Assembly (NCBI GenBank): GCA_943787425.1
Contig: CALSMJ010000001.1
Span: 857,271 to 921,270 of the forward strand
From: an uncultured Pseudomonadales bacterium
GTDB lineage: Bacteria > Pseudomonadota > Gammaproteobacteria > Pseudomonadales > Azotimanducaceae
DNA length: 64,000 bases
Direction: 5' to 3'
Part shown: positions 1 to 7,788 of the stretch, in pieces
How the letters are laid out: the number at the start of each line of letters is the position of its first letter
How positions within the stretch are numbered: the stretch's first letter is position 1
Notes under the pieces: generated by a model
What the model was told of the DNA's origin: nothing
The model's input: only the letters and a program-made list of their open reading frames with translations
The model's database searches: none
Made by a program: the position numbers and the translations under genes

Positions 1-35
1 GATCGTGCTTGTTTCAATCTATGCGTCCTTTTTAC

Positions 36-109
36 GGCACTTTTTTAGACTCTTTTTTCAGGCACTTTTTTAAGCACTTTTTTTAGGCACTTTTTTAGGC
101 ACTTTTAGC
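36..109. repeat. T-rich minisatellite, 12-13 bp unit
   Basis: Four to five imperfect copies of a unit close to GGCACTTTTTTA run head to tail, the first with a longer degenerate insert. No gene is supported between 1 and 346. The rest of that stretch holds only a short spurious open frame and the 3' side of the DUF1295 gene. The array resembles in style, but not in sequence, the arrays near 16.2 kb and 31.9 kb. Confidence 0.75.
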
Positions 110-346
110 CCTGATTGAACCCCAATTAAATCCAAGCGGCGATGGACCCTTGGTCATCAAAAAGCGCCGTACTAGCGGGTCGTTGCTCACTGTCAGCCAC
201 TTCAACTTACCAGCTTAATGCCTCATCACCACAGACATTCGCGCAAAAATTAAACAATTCGCCTCTTTTTAACCAGATTAAGGCGCGCGTTACGGACTCG
301 TCAAGCCTAAATCTCAAGTCAAACCCAACGCTTCAACCCTTTGGTA

Positions 347-1216
347 TCAAGCCGGCTTTTTCATGAGCAAAGCAGGCGTGCGGGCTTTATAAGCTTGGTA
401 AGCTTGTTCTTGACCCCATTTACGATCCGCACGGGCCTCGAGCATGCGCACGCCGCTGACGTAGTTCATCAGTACGAATACAAAAAGGGGTGAAATCAAC
501 GCAAAATGCTGGAGTCCTTGAAGCACGGGGTAGGCCATTACCGCGATGCCAAACCACAATAAAATCTCGCCAAAATAGTTAGGATGCCGGGACCAAGCCC
601 AAAGACCTGACTGGATGAACCGCTCGCGATTCGCCGGATCCTTGCGAAATTGCGTCTTTTGCGCGTCTGCAACCACTTCGATGCCGAATCCAAAAACCCA
701 AATCAAAGCACCAATCAGCGCCCAATAATCGAGCGGTAACTTCTCTGAGGCGGTCATCGCCGCCAAGGCCGCCGACAACGTGATTGCAACCCACAAGCCT
801 TGCAACGTCCAGGTCATAAAAAACTGCAGAAAGTCGGTTTTCATTTCACGGAAACGACGATCTTCGCCCGCTGACAATACACGCCGAAACAAAAATTGGC
901 CGAGCCGTGTCGCCCAGATCAGTACCAGCGCCCCGATCAAATAGTCGCGCGGGTTTGAAACAGGCACAAAAATCCAGGCAATCAAAACCAGCGTGATATA
1001 GGTCAAACTGCCGGCCAAATCATAAAATTTTTCCGTACTGAAACCATATGCGGGGACAAACGCGCACCACTGAACCAGAAAACTCAAAGCGACACATCCT
1101 GCAAAAAGCGGCATGCCCTGGACCATCACGCCCTTGTCTGACCCCATATAACTCATTGCTAAGCCCAACAAGATCGCAACCACAGTCCCTATCACCCAAA
1201 TCGCGTTTTTTGACAT
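347..1216 (-). CDS. DUF1295 family integral membrane protein (steroid 5-alpha-reductase-like fold)
   Basis: The 289-residue protein is strongly hydrophobic, with about seven predicted membrane segments starting at residue 6. The C-terminal third carries the family signature: SRHPNYFGE near residue 211, followed by a hydrophobic hairpin and a MLEARADRKW-like segment. These motifs place it in the DUF1295/ICMT/steroid reductase group, whose members bind NADPH or a methyl donor. The bacterial DUF1295 substrate is generally unknown, so no reaction is assigned. It starts at an ATG preceded by a GGAGG-like site (ACGGGAGGTAAGC). It is transcribed alone, away from the repeat-filled gap that separates it from the nuclease gene. 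Confidence 0.85.
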   Translation of the reverse strand: MSKNAIWVIGTVVAILLGLAMSYMGSDKGVMVQGMPLFAGCVALSFLVQWCAFVPAYGFSTEKFYDLAGSLTYITLVLIAWIFVPVSNPRDYLIGALVLIWATRLGQFLFRRVLSAGEDRRFREMKTDFLQFFMTWTLQGLWVAITLSAALAAMTASEKLPLDYWALIGALIWVFGFGIEVVADAQKTQFRKDPANRERFIQSGLWAWSRHPNYFGEILLWFGIAVMAYPVLQGLQHFALISPLFVFVLMNYVSGVRMLEARADRKWGQEQAYQAYKARTPALLMKKPA

Positions 1217-1256
1217 GCTTACCTCCCGTAAGATTCTTAACCGATACTGCTCTTAC

Positions 1257-1457
1257 CACTAATGCCGCCGCGCTTAGCACTAACGCCGCCGCGCTGCTTT
1301 CAAACCATCCAATCCATAGCGGCTTATTCAATCACAGCTTATTCAATCACAGCTTATTCAATAATCGTTTTTACTCGCCGCCTGCTAAGCCATTGAGCTG
1401 TGTCCGTCTCGCTGAAACAATACCCCTTTTACACGCACAGTCTTTACATGCACAGTC
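1257..1457. repeat. Three different short direct repeats in one intergenic gap
   Basis: The 330-base gap 1217-1546 has no supported gene but holds three unrelated tandem duplications. A 21 bp period runs at 1257-1298 (two copies, 18 bp nearly identical, GC-rich). A 15 bp unit GCTTATTCAATCACA runs at 1322-1363 (two full copies and one partial). A 15 bp period runs at 1429-1457 (two copies, one mismatch). Independent tandem duplications so close together suggest repeated replication slippage in a gap under little constraint. Confidence 0.7.
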
Positions 1458-1546
1458 CGTTTGCCCGCATCGCCCGCATGGCCGATGCGGCTCAATAACT
1501 GCTGTCATGCAATCCTTTTTCAAATGCTCTGGCGCTGCGCTTGCTC

Positions 1547-2470
1547 TCATGGCGCCGCCATTAAGGTGTTCATTAACCCTGCCAACCGGTATCCCGCCTG
1601 GGCAAGACGCAATTTGGCAACAGGCCAGTTGATTGCTTGATAATCAGGACTCAGGGCGTAACGCTGACTCGACCAAGGTTCGCAGCCCGACTCCGATTTA
1701 CGACAGTACTGAACCCTCGGATGGGTCACCAAATCCAGAGACTCTTGTGCCCAAATCAAGGTCGTTCCCTGATCAAAGTCGTCGGCGCCAGGCAGCGCCA
1801 GTAATTCGATCAAAAGATCAGAACGTGACTTTCCAGTTGAGGCCACCAAGCAAAAATCCCAAACCCCATGAAGATTGGTGCAATCCTCATAACCGGTCAC
1901 CTGCGTGCGATTGCCACCTAGGTCCTCAAAAAAGCTGACGTGGAGCGGCTGATGCAGATCTCCAATCCAATGGCTCAAAAACATCAACGATTGCAATCGT
2001 GGCCAAGGTGAGAGCGCCGCCTGTTGCAGCAAGCCAATGTGCGTTTCAATTGCCGTTAAGAGACAACCCGTTACGCACTTGTCGTAATGGACGGCGGATG
2101 CGTCGCGCGCGACATTGACATAGTGCCAAGACGCAACCGACCTATATTGTTTTAAGGGTCGAACCTGATCCGCCCAAGTACATAAGTCTGCAAACGTCAG
2201 TGCCTTGCCGTCGAACAAATCTGTCCGCTGATCATCGGGCAAGGCTTGCATTAATCCTTGTATTCGGGCCCTGACCTCGGCACTCAATTGGCTTTCAGCA
2301 ACCTCACAGGTCAGTTGATGCCCGGTTGCGGACCAACCCAGCGCAGCAGGCAACCAAAGCAGACTGCCAACCGCCATCAGCGCCGCGATCGTGTGCCGCG
2401 CTTGTCGCGAGAAAGGGTTTTTTGCCCTATTTTGAAGCCGAGGTCTCAAGGGTTTAACCGTTGTCATCAT
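1547..2470 (-). CDS. S1/P1-type nuclease, secreted
   Basis: A zinc-dependent single-strand nuclease/3'-nucleotidase of the S1/P1 family, expected in the periplasm or outside the cell. A basic N-terminus and hydrophobic stretch (about residues 26-44) form a signal peptide. Cleavage after AALG would expose a mature N-terminal Trp in WSATGHQL, and the family uses exactly that residue as a zinc ligand. Further ligand motifs are visible: WADQVR, WHYVN, LSHWIGDLHQPLH and NLHGVWD. Family length is about 260-300 aa; this is 307 aa with its leader. A longer frame opens with TTG at 2515 inside bcp; I prefer the ATG at 2470, 16 bases after the bcp stop, so the two genes probably form one transcript. Confidence 0.88.
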   Translation of the reverse strand: MMTTVKPLRPRLQNRAKNPFSRQARHTIAALMAVGSLLWLPAALGWSATGHQLTCEVAESQLSAEVRARIQGLMQALPDDQRTDLFDGKALTFADLCTWADQVRPLKQYRSVASWHYVNVARDASAVHYDKCVTGCLLTAIETHIGLLQQAALSPWPRLQSLMFLSHWIGDLHQPLHVSFFEDLGGNRTQVTGYEDCTNLHGVWDFCLVASTGKSRSDLLIELLALPGADDFDQGTTLIWAQESLDLVTHPRVQYCRKSESGCEPWSSQRYALSPDYQAINWPVAKLRLAQAGYRLAGLMNTLMAAP

Positions 2471-2486
2471 GTTGCACCGTGTGTTG

Positions 2487-2951
2487 TTAACTGCTCGACT
2501 GCGCCTGCGATTCAATGAAGCGCTTCAAAAAACGCAAGTGTTCGTTCACTCGAAAATCGGCCTGAAGCGCGTCCATAATAATGCCCTCGGGACTAATCAA
2601 ATACGTCACTCGGCGCACCCCGAGGCCCAAAGGACCATTCACTTTATAAGCCTTGATGACCGATTTGTCCGTATCCACCAACAGCGGAAACGGTAATTGG
2701 TGCTGCCTCGCAAAACGCGCATGACTGTCTTCGCTCTGCGGGCTGATCGCCACCACGGGTAACGACAGGGCTTCGAACTCTTCGTGCATATCACGTATGC
2801 CACAAGCCTGCTTAGTTCATCCCGGCGTAAAATCAGCGGGATAAAAGTACAAAACCAAAGCCCGGCTACTGAGAAAGTCTGCCAAACTCAGCACAGTACC
2901 CGATTGATCTGGTAGCGAAAATGCCGGCGCTGTATCCCCTGGATTTAACAT
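2487..2951 (-). CDS. bcp: Peroxiredoxin Bcp/PrxQ, probable selenoprotein (UGA at codon 45)
   Basis: A thiol peroxidase of the Bcp/PrxQ family that reduces hydroperoxides at the expense of thioredoxin. Translation from the ATG at 2951 (GAGGTAGAG upstream) gives a 154-codon protein of normal family length, but codon 45 (2817-2819) is TGA. It falls in FTPG-x-TKQACGIRD, exactly where the family has its peroxidatic Cys (Cys45 in E. coli Bcp); the resolving Cys50 is kept. The C-terminal part is intact (VDTDKSVIKAYKV, GVRRVTYLI). Selenocysteine-containing peroxiredoxins are a known bacterial group, and a SECIS-like hairpin follows the codon, so readthrough as Sec is the best reading. The alternatives are a Cys-to-stop mutation or a sequencing error. 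A conventional call would begin at the internal Met55 and lose the active site. Confidence 0.82.
2784..2803 (-). promoter_or_regulatory. Candidate bacterial SECIS element of bcp
   Basis: In the mRNA, positions +14 to +33 after the UGA can form a seven-pair stem with one bulged G and a five-base loop CGUGA (inner arms CAUA/UAUG, outer arms GUG/CAC). Bacterial SECIS elements sit within about 16-37 nt of the UGA and carry a G in the first bases of a small apical loop. Here the loop begins at +22 and its second base is G. Folding was done by eye. A covariance or bSECISearch run would test it. Confidence 0.6.
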
Positions 2952-3226
2952 TGCTCTACCTCAATTTTGGGCCCTAATAGCCCATCACGCTTATTCAACA
3001 GTACCTAACCGAGCAGCGCTGATTCGTGTGCCATTAATTAGCCTGACCGTCTACCGCGACCGTGCGTCTCACCTCAGCAAGACGCAACCGCTGACTTGAT
3101 GCTAACACTGTCGACCCCGAGGTCATAGCCGGTTGGGGGGACGAAGCAAACCAATGCAAAGATGCCAATCTCGAATAGATTGGGCGATAATAACGGCGCC
3201 TTAATCGCCAATCTGGAAGCAACCTG

Positions 3227-3895
3227 ATGGAAACTTACGAGGTCATGAAAACCACCTTTGCTGCACGATCTTTTACCGATCAAATCGTTTCGAATGAGAC
3301 CCTGTACCGGATATTAGACCATGCCAGATTCGCCCCGAGTGGCGGTAATCGCCAGGGCTGGAAAGTCTTAGTGATTACCGAGCCCTCGATCAGGACCGAT
3401 TTACAAACCCTTATGGCACCCACAATTCAAGCTTACAAAGCGATGGCAGTCGCCGGCGAAACACCTTTTAACAGCATTTCACCTTCTTCTGTAACACAGG
3501 CCAGCATCGATGCGATGTCCCCTGACATGCCCTTCACAGGACAACTCTCGCAAGCGCCGGTTGTGCTGGTGGTCACGGTTGATCTGAACCTGGTGACTGC
3601 GTTCGACAAGGATCTCGACCGCGTCGGCGTCATCGCCGGCGCCTCAATCTATCCCTTTGTCTGGAACATTTTGCTCGCAGCACGCAACGAAGGTTTAGGC
3701 GGTGTCCTGACAACGTTTCTCAGCCATAAAGAGCCCGAGGCAAAACGACTTTTGGGCATTCCAACCGACCATGCTATCGCGGCCCTCGTCGGCATTGGTG
3801 AACCAACTCGGCAGCTCACCAAGCTAAAACGCCATCCGGTGACTGCTTTCACCGCTGTAAATCATTTTTCAGGAGCGCCGCTCGATGCCTCATGA
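3227..3895 (+). CDS. Nitroreductase-family FMN oxidoreductase
   Basis: The 222-residue protein belongs to the nitroreductase fold, which binds FMN as a dimer and reduces nitro compounds, quinones or related substrates with NAD(P)H. The N-terminal FMN-phosphate region AARSFTDQIVSNETL, followed by ARFAPSGGNRQGWKV, is typical. The C-terminal GLGGVLTTFLSH and GIPTDHAIAALVGIGEP segments match the family's second flavin contact. Its last 11 bases overlap the start of trhO, so the two are likely cotranscribed. The physiological substrate cannot be read from sequence. A role as a stand-alone dehydro-F420 reductase is conceivable given the F420 genes at 32-38 kb, but nothing here proves it. Confidence 0.88.
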   Translation: METYEVMKTTFAARSFTDQIVSNETLYRILDHARFAPSGGNRQGWKVLVITEPSIRTDLQTLMAPTIQAYKAMAVAGETPFNSISPSSVTQASIDAMSPDMPFTGQLSQAPVVLVVTVDLNLVTAFDKDLDRVGVIAGASIYPFVWNILLAARNEGLGGVLTTFLSHKEPEAKRLLGIPTDHAIAALVGIGEPTRQLTKLKRHPVTAFTAVNHFSGAPLDAS

Positions 3896-4910
3896 CACCG
3901 ACACCTCCGAACCCTTTGTCATCTCGGCCTTTTATCTCTTTGCCAGGATTGAATCGCCCGAGACGCTGCGAAAAACCCTTCTAAGGTTAGTGGGCCGCTT
4001 TAATATTCTGGGCACGATACTGGTCGCTCCGGAGGGCATTAATGGCACCGTCGCAGGCGCCCGGCGCGAGACAGATCAGCTGTTTGACGCCATTCGAGAA
4101 GATCCCCGCCTGTGCAAACTGCAAACCAAAGAGTCCTACTGCGCTGAGGCACCGTTTCTGCGCGCGAAGGTGAAGTTGAAAAAAGAAATCGTCACCATGG
4201 GTCAACCCGACCTGGATCCGGCGCAGGATACTGGCACGTACATCGCGGCAGAGGACTGGAACGCGTTGATTCAAGACCCTTCTGTGATGTTGATCGATAC
4301 GCGCAATGATTACGAAGTCGAAGTGGGTACGTTTCAAGGCGCTCTGAACCCAAAAACCCAGTCCTTTCGCGACTTTCCTGATTATGCCGCACGCACCCTA
4401 CCAGCCAACAAGGATCAGAAAATTGCGATGTTTTGCACGGGCGGAATTCGGTGCGAAAAATCAACCGCCTACCTCAAGTCGCAAGGCTACTCTGAGGTCT
4501 ATCACCTTGAAGGTGGGATACTAAAGTATCTGGAAACGGTGCCAGAATCAGAATCGCTGTGGGAAGGTGCCTGTTTCGTCTTCGACGAGCGCGTGGCGGT
4601 TGACCATCGTTTGCAACCTGCTGGCTACATCCAGTGTCATGCCTGTCGCCGACCCTTAACGGAGGCGGACTTGATGTTAGCGTCGTATGCGCCAGGTTTG
4701 TCCTGTCGGCACTGCATCGACCAATTAACGAGTGATCAACAAACTCGGTTTGCCGAACGCGAAAAACAAGTTCGGTTGGCCAAGGCTCGAGGCGATGCCC
4801 ATATTGGCGATGCCGCCCGCAAGGATCAGGAAAAACGCAAAGCGCTTAAAGTCGCGCTGAAGCAATCTCAATCAGCGCAGCCGGGTAAGCGGCGCCGTCC
4901 ATCGGCATAA
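3885..4910 (+). CDS. trhO: tRNA uridine(34) hydroxylase, rhodanese family
   Basis: TrhO (formerly YceA) catalyses oxygen-dependent 5-hydroxylation of uridine at the tRNA wobble position, a step towards cmo5U and mo5U. The 341-residue protein has the three expected parts. The N-terminal domain carries APEGINGTVAG (about residues 48-58). A rhodanese domain has VMLIDTRNDYEVEVG and the active-site loop CTGGIRCEK. A Cys-rich tail has CHACRRPL and CRHC pairs. Length matches the family. It overlaps the nitroreductase stop by 11 bases, indicating translational coupling. The charged C-terminal extension is often variable. Confidence 0.92.
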   Translation: MPHDTDTSEPFVISAFYLFARIESPETLRKTLLRLVGRFNILGTILVAPEGINGTVAGARRETDQLFDAIREDPRLCKLQTKESYCAEAPFLRAKVKLKKEIVTMGQPDLDPAQDTGTYIAAEDWNALIQDPSVMLIDTRNDYEVEVGTFQGALNPKTQSFRDFPDYAARTLPANKDQKIAMFCTGGIRCEKSTAYLKSQGYSEVYHLEGGILKYLETVPESESLWEGACFVFDERVAVDHRLQPAGYIQCHACRRPLTEADLMLASYAPGLSCRHCIDQLTSDQQTRFAEREKQVRLAKARGDAHIGDAARKDQEKRKALKVALKQSQSAQPGKRRRPSA

Positions 4911-4970
4911 ACACCCGGATCGCGGCACGATAAACTGCGCTTTTAGCCAACTTCTGAGACACCGCCCGCG

Positions 4971-5585
4971 CTATAACCTTAACGCTTGCCCAAAGTGCCG
5001 ACGGGCTTTGAGGCCATCAAAATACGATGCGACCCGAACCAAACCTGGCTCGATCAATCCAAATCGGTCAGCGAGCACCAACGAGTAGCCCATATTAACG
5101 TCTGCCGCCGTAAAGGCATCACCCAACAAATAAGGCCCAGAGCCCATACCCACCTCAAGCGCCTGCAAACAAACGCTTGCCCGATGTCGGGCATCGTCGA
5201 CCACAGCTGGTATTCGCTGAGATTCAGGACGCACAACGGTATGCTGCGCAATATCGCCTAAGGGCCTTGCCAAGGTCGCCTCCGCAAACCAACTCCATTG
5301 CTGAAACATGGCAGCCGCTTGGGTGCCGGCCGTGGGTTGCAGCCGCCCCCCGCCATAAGCATCCAGTAGATACTGCAACATTGCACCGGATTCGAACATT
5401 GTAAAATCACCATCGCGCAGAACCGGCACTTTCCCGGTTGGATTGAGCGCTCGCCAGCGCTCAGAATTCCGAAACTTTGGCGAAAAATCGATGGTTTCAA
5501 TGGTCAAAGGCAGATCCAGCTCGAGACACAGCCAAATCACCCGGAAGGACCGCGATCCTGGGGCATGATACAAAGTCAAAGCCAT
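4971..5585 (-). CDS. Glutathione S-transferase family protein
   Basis: A cytosolic GST-like protein of 204 residues. The N-terminal thioredoxin-like half has LYHAPGSRSFRVIWLCLELD, with Ser rather than Cys near the glutathione site. The cis-Pro/glutathione loop NPTGKVPVLRDGDFTMFESGAM follows, then an all-helical domain with YLLGDAFTAADVNMGYSL, the conserved N-capping box. The open frame extends further upstream but would run into the divergent sirB1-like gene. The ATG at 5585, with AAGGAG nine bases before it, is the better start. Substrate unknown. Confidence 0.87.
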   Translation of the reverse strand: MALTLYHAPGSRSFRVIWLCLELDLPLTIETIDFSPKFRNSERWRALNPTGKVPVLRDGDFTMFESGAMLQYLLDAYGGGRLQPTAGTQAAAMFQQWSWFAEATLARPLGDIAQHTVVRPESQRIPAVVDDARHRASVCLQALEVGMGSGPYLLGDAFTAADVNMGYSLVLADRFGLIEPGLVRVASYFDGLKARRHFGQALRL

Positions 5586-5670
5586 GGGGGGATTACTCCT
5601 TGAAAAAACCACTGCGCGTTGACAGCCACAGTCAACTTGCATAGCCCAAGATCTCTTGTAAAGTGAGCGG

Positions 5671-6483
5671 ATGTCAACCACTCGCACCAAAATCGAAGCG
5701 CTTTGTCTTTTGAATGATGAGGATTTGCCGCTGGACCGATTGGCGCTCTTGTTCGCAGCAGAACATCAAGCCCGCGACATCGATCTTGATGGTTGTCTGC
5801 GCCAATTGGACACCCTTGCAAAGAAGTTCCTCACAATGGTCCAGCCCGCCGGGGCAGAACAATTAGTCTCATTTCTTGCCAACACAGAACAATTTATTGG
5901 CAATACCCAAGACTACGGTCTTGCCGAAAACAGTTATCTGAATCGCGTGCTAGCCGTTCGGCGGGGGATTCCCATCTCCCTGGCGCTAATTTATTTGTCC
6001 GTTGCAGAGCGGGTTGGTATTCCCGCAACTGGCATAAATTTCCCGGGACATTTCCTCATTCGCTTCCCCGAGCAAGACAATATTTTAATTGACCCTTTCG
6101 CAGGCCGTGCGCTGAGCCACTCAGACTGCCAGACCCTGCTTCGCCAGAACCTCGGCCCCGGTGCGACCCTCCAAACGGCCCACCTTGAGCCTGCCAACCG
6201 GCGCGATCTTCTGATGCGTTTGATTGAAAATCTTAAGCAAGGATTTTGGCGCGCCCGCGCTTGGCAGGCGGCGGAACTGTGCCTCGAGCAGCAGCGCCTG
6301 CTTCGACCCAACCAGGCCGCACTGAAACTACAATTGGCCAATATACGAGAATTGCGGGGCGATTTAGAGGCTGCAAAAACCCTTTACACGGGCCTCATCC
6401 AAACGACAAAAGACTCCGATATTGGCAAGCTCGCAGCACAACGTTTAATGGCTATGGGGCAGTCGCGACGTAATCTTCACTAA
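5671..6483 (+). CDS. SirB1-family transglutaminase-like/TPR protein
   Basis: A 270-residue protein of the SirB1 (YchA) family: an N-terminal transglutaminase-like fold followed by a TPR-like helical segment. The family core is clear: NSYLNRVLAVRRGIPISLAL, then YLSVAERVGIPATGINFPGHF and ILIDPFAGRAL. The C-terminal helices (LRPNQAALKLQLANIRELRGD) resemble tetratricopeptide repeats. The molecular role of SirB1 proteins is not established, and enzymatic activity is doubtful. The gene is divergent from the GST gene, with 85 bases between starts. Confidence 0.88.
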   Translation: MSTTRTKIEALCLLNDEDLPLDRLALLFAAEHQARDIDLDGCLRQLDTLAKKFLTMVQPAGAEQLVSFLANTEQFIGNTQDYGLAENSYLNRVLAVRRGIPISLALIYLSVAERVGIPATGINFPGHFLIRFPEQDNILIDPFAGRALSHSDCQTLLRQNLGPGATLQTAHLEPANRRDLLMRLIENLKQGFWRARAWQAAELCLEQQRLLRPNQAALKLQLANIRELRGDLEAAKTLYTGLIQTTKDSDIGKLAAQRLMAMGQSRRNLH

Positions 6484-6496
6484 GCGTGTTAACCAA

Positions 6497-6510
6497 CCTT
6501 GGCGCCAAGG
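6497..6510. terminator. 14 bp palindrome between convergent genes
   Basis: CCTTGGCGCCAAGG is a perfect palindrome in the 46-base gap where sirB1-like and the phosphotransferase gene converge. It could fold as a short hairpin stopping both transcripts. There is no T tract on either side, so this is at most a weak or Rho-assisted terminator. Confidence 0.25.
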
Positions 6511-6529
6511 CGCGCCAAAACAGGCCGGC

Positions 6530-7552
6530 CTATATTTCAAGTAACGAGAGCGCCGCTTCGGCGCGTCGCGCGACACCCAGCTTTTGTTTCTCTAAGTCCA
6601 CGTCTTTCGACTCGCCCATGGCACCCATCAGATAGCGCTTGTAAACGCCCTGCCCAATCGCGGCCAAACGCCAATGCTGGAAGGCGCGATAATAATTGAT
6701 TTGCGATAAATCGCGCCCCGTGCGGTTTTGGTAAATATCGCATAGCGCGTCCCGCGACAGATAGCCGCCAACCGCCGTCGGCGATTGATCGCCCTCACCG
6801 GGGGCTTCGATCTCGCCGGGACTGACCCAGTTGTTGAGCAAATAACCAACATCGGCAAGGGGGTCACCTAATGTGCACAGCTCCCAATCTAAAATCGCTT
6901 CAACCCGATCCTCGGCAACAATCATATTGCCCAATCTAAAATCCCCGTGCACGATGCTTGACCCAATCTGCTCGGGCATCCGCTCGGCGAGTAATTGTTG
7001 GCTGGCTTCCATTTCTGGAATGGGATGCGTTTTTGAGGCCACCCATTGTTTAGTCCAACGATTCAACTGCCGAGACAGATAAGCCTCTTTGCGGCCCAAA
7101 TCCCCTAGGCCAATCGCATCGACATCGACCGCGTGCAAATCGCACAGAATATTCATGACGTGATGGCTGAGGGCCGCCCGGTGACTGGACTGTACCTTTT
7201 CACCCACGACGCTGTCATTCAGCACCAAGCCGTCGACAAAACCCATGATGTAAAAATCAGCCCCGTTGACGCTTGCGTCCTGGCACAACCCATAGGTCTT
7301 GGGTACCGGTATCGTATTGTCTTGCAAGGCATTGATGATCTTATGCTCGCGACTCATATCGTGCGCGCTTTCCAGGACATGCCCCAATGGCGGCCGGCGC
7401 AGGACATAGCATTGACCCCGTCCATCACGACAGCGATAGGTTAAATTTGAGTGCCCACCGGTAATCAAGTCATACTCAACGGGATCTGCCAAATCCGGAA
7501 TCTTGGATCTAATCCATGCCGTAACCGCGGCCTCATCAATACCCTCGATCAT
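6530..7552 (-). CDS. ACAD10/11-like aminoglycoside-phosphotransferase-family kinase
   Basis: A 340-residue protein kinase-like phosphotransferase. Visible motifs are GGHSNLTYR (nucleotide-binding loop, about residue 28), YVLRRPP (Lys/Arg strand), IVHGDFRLGNMIV (catalytic loop HGDxxxxN), and ILDWELCTLGDPLADVGYL (metal-binding DxE and D). This subgroup is homologous to the kinase domain of ACAD10/11, which phosphorylates 4-hydroxyacyl-CoAs so they can enter beta-oxidation, so a similar role on hydroxyacyl substrates is likely. The start is the ATG at 7552 behind a perfect AGGAGG. The longer open frame upstream lacks support. CoA-metabolism genes follow at 7.8-11.8 kb. Confidence 0.85.
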   Translation of the reverse strand: MIEGIDEAAVTAWIRSKIPDLADPVEYDLITGGHSNLTYRCRDGRGQCYVLRRPPLGHVLESAHDMSREHKIINALQDNTIPVPKTYGLCQDASVNGADFYIMGFVDGLVLNDSVVGEKVQSSHRAALSHHVMNILCDLHAVDVDAIGLGDLGRKEAYLSRQLNRWTKQWVASKTHPIPEMEASQQLLAERMPEQIGSSIVHGDFRLGNMIVAEDRVEAILDWELCTLGDPLADVGYLLNNWVSPGEIEAPGEGDQSPTAVGGYLSRDALCDIYQNRTGRDLSQINYYRAFQHWRLAAIGQGVYKRYLMGAMGESKDVDLEKQKLGVARRAEAALSLLEI

Positions 7553-7788
7553 TCCACCTCCTGATTTCATCTTTCCCAGCTTAAACCATACCCTCTTTAA
7601 GCGGTGAAATCCTACAGCGTTATGCCTGACCCTTGTCATGCCTTGTTGAGGTCGCATTTAAAAGCCCGTTTCTCGCGGGTCTCATCCCAGCACGCACTGT
7701 TCTGCGACGCCAGAGATTTGCGGCCAGGCCTCAGGGTAATGCTGTTTTATGATATCTTTTGCTGGCCCTTAATCCGCAGCGAGCCCCG

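Noticed and set aside
36-109. CRISPR-like array at the window start
   Set aside because: Units are directly adjacent without spacers and too short; this is a simple tandem repeat.
142-366. 74-codon plus-strand frame at the window start
   Set aside because: No ribosome site, low-complexity composition, ends inside the DUF1295 gene on the other strand; no family resemblance.
1048-1632. 194-codon plus-strand frame across the repeat-filled gap
   Set aside because: Runs antisense into two good genes and through tandem repeats; composition is repeat-driven (Asn-His-Ser-Leu runs).
2487-2789. Bcp read as a separate 100-residue protein starting at the internal Met
   Set aside because: It would lack the active-site half; the upstream in-frame sequence is unmistakably the N-terminus of Bcp interrupted only by one TGA.
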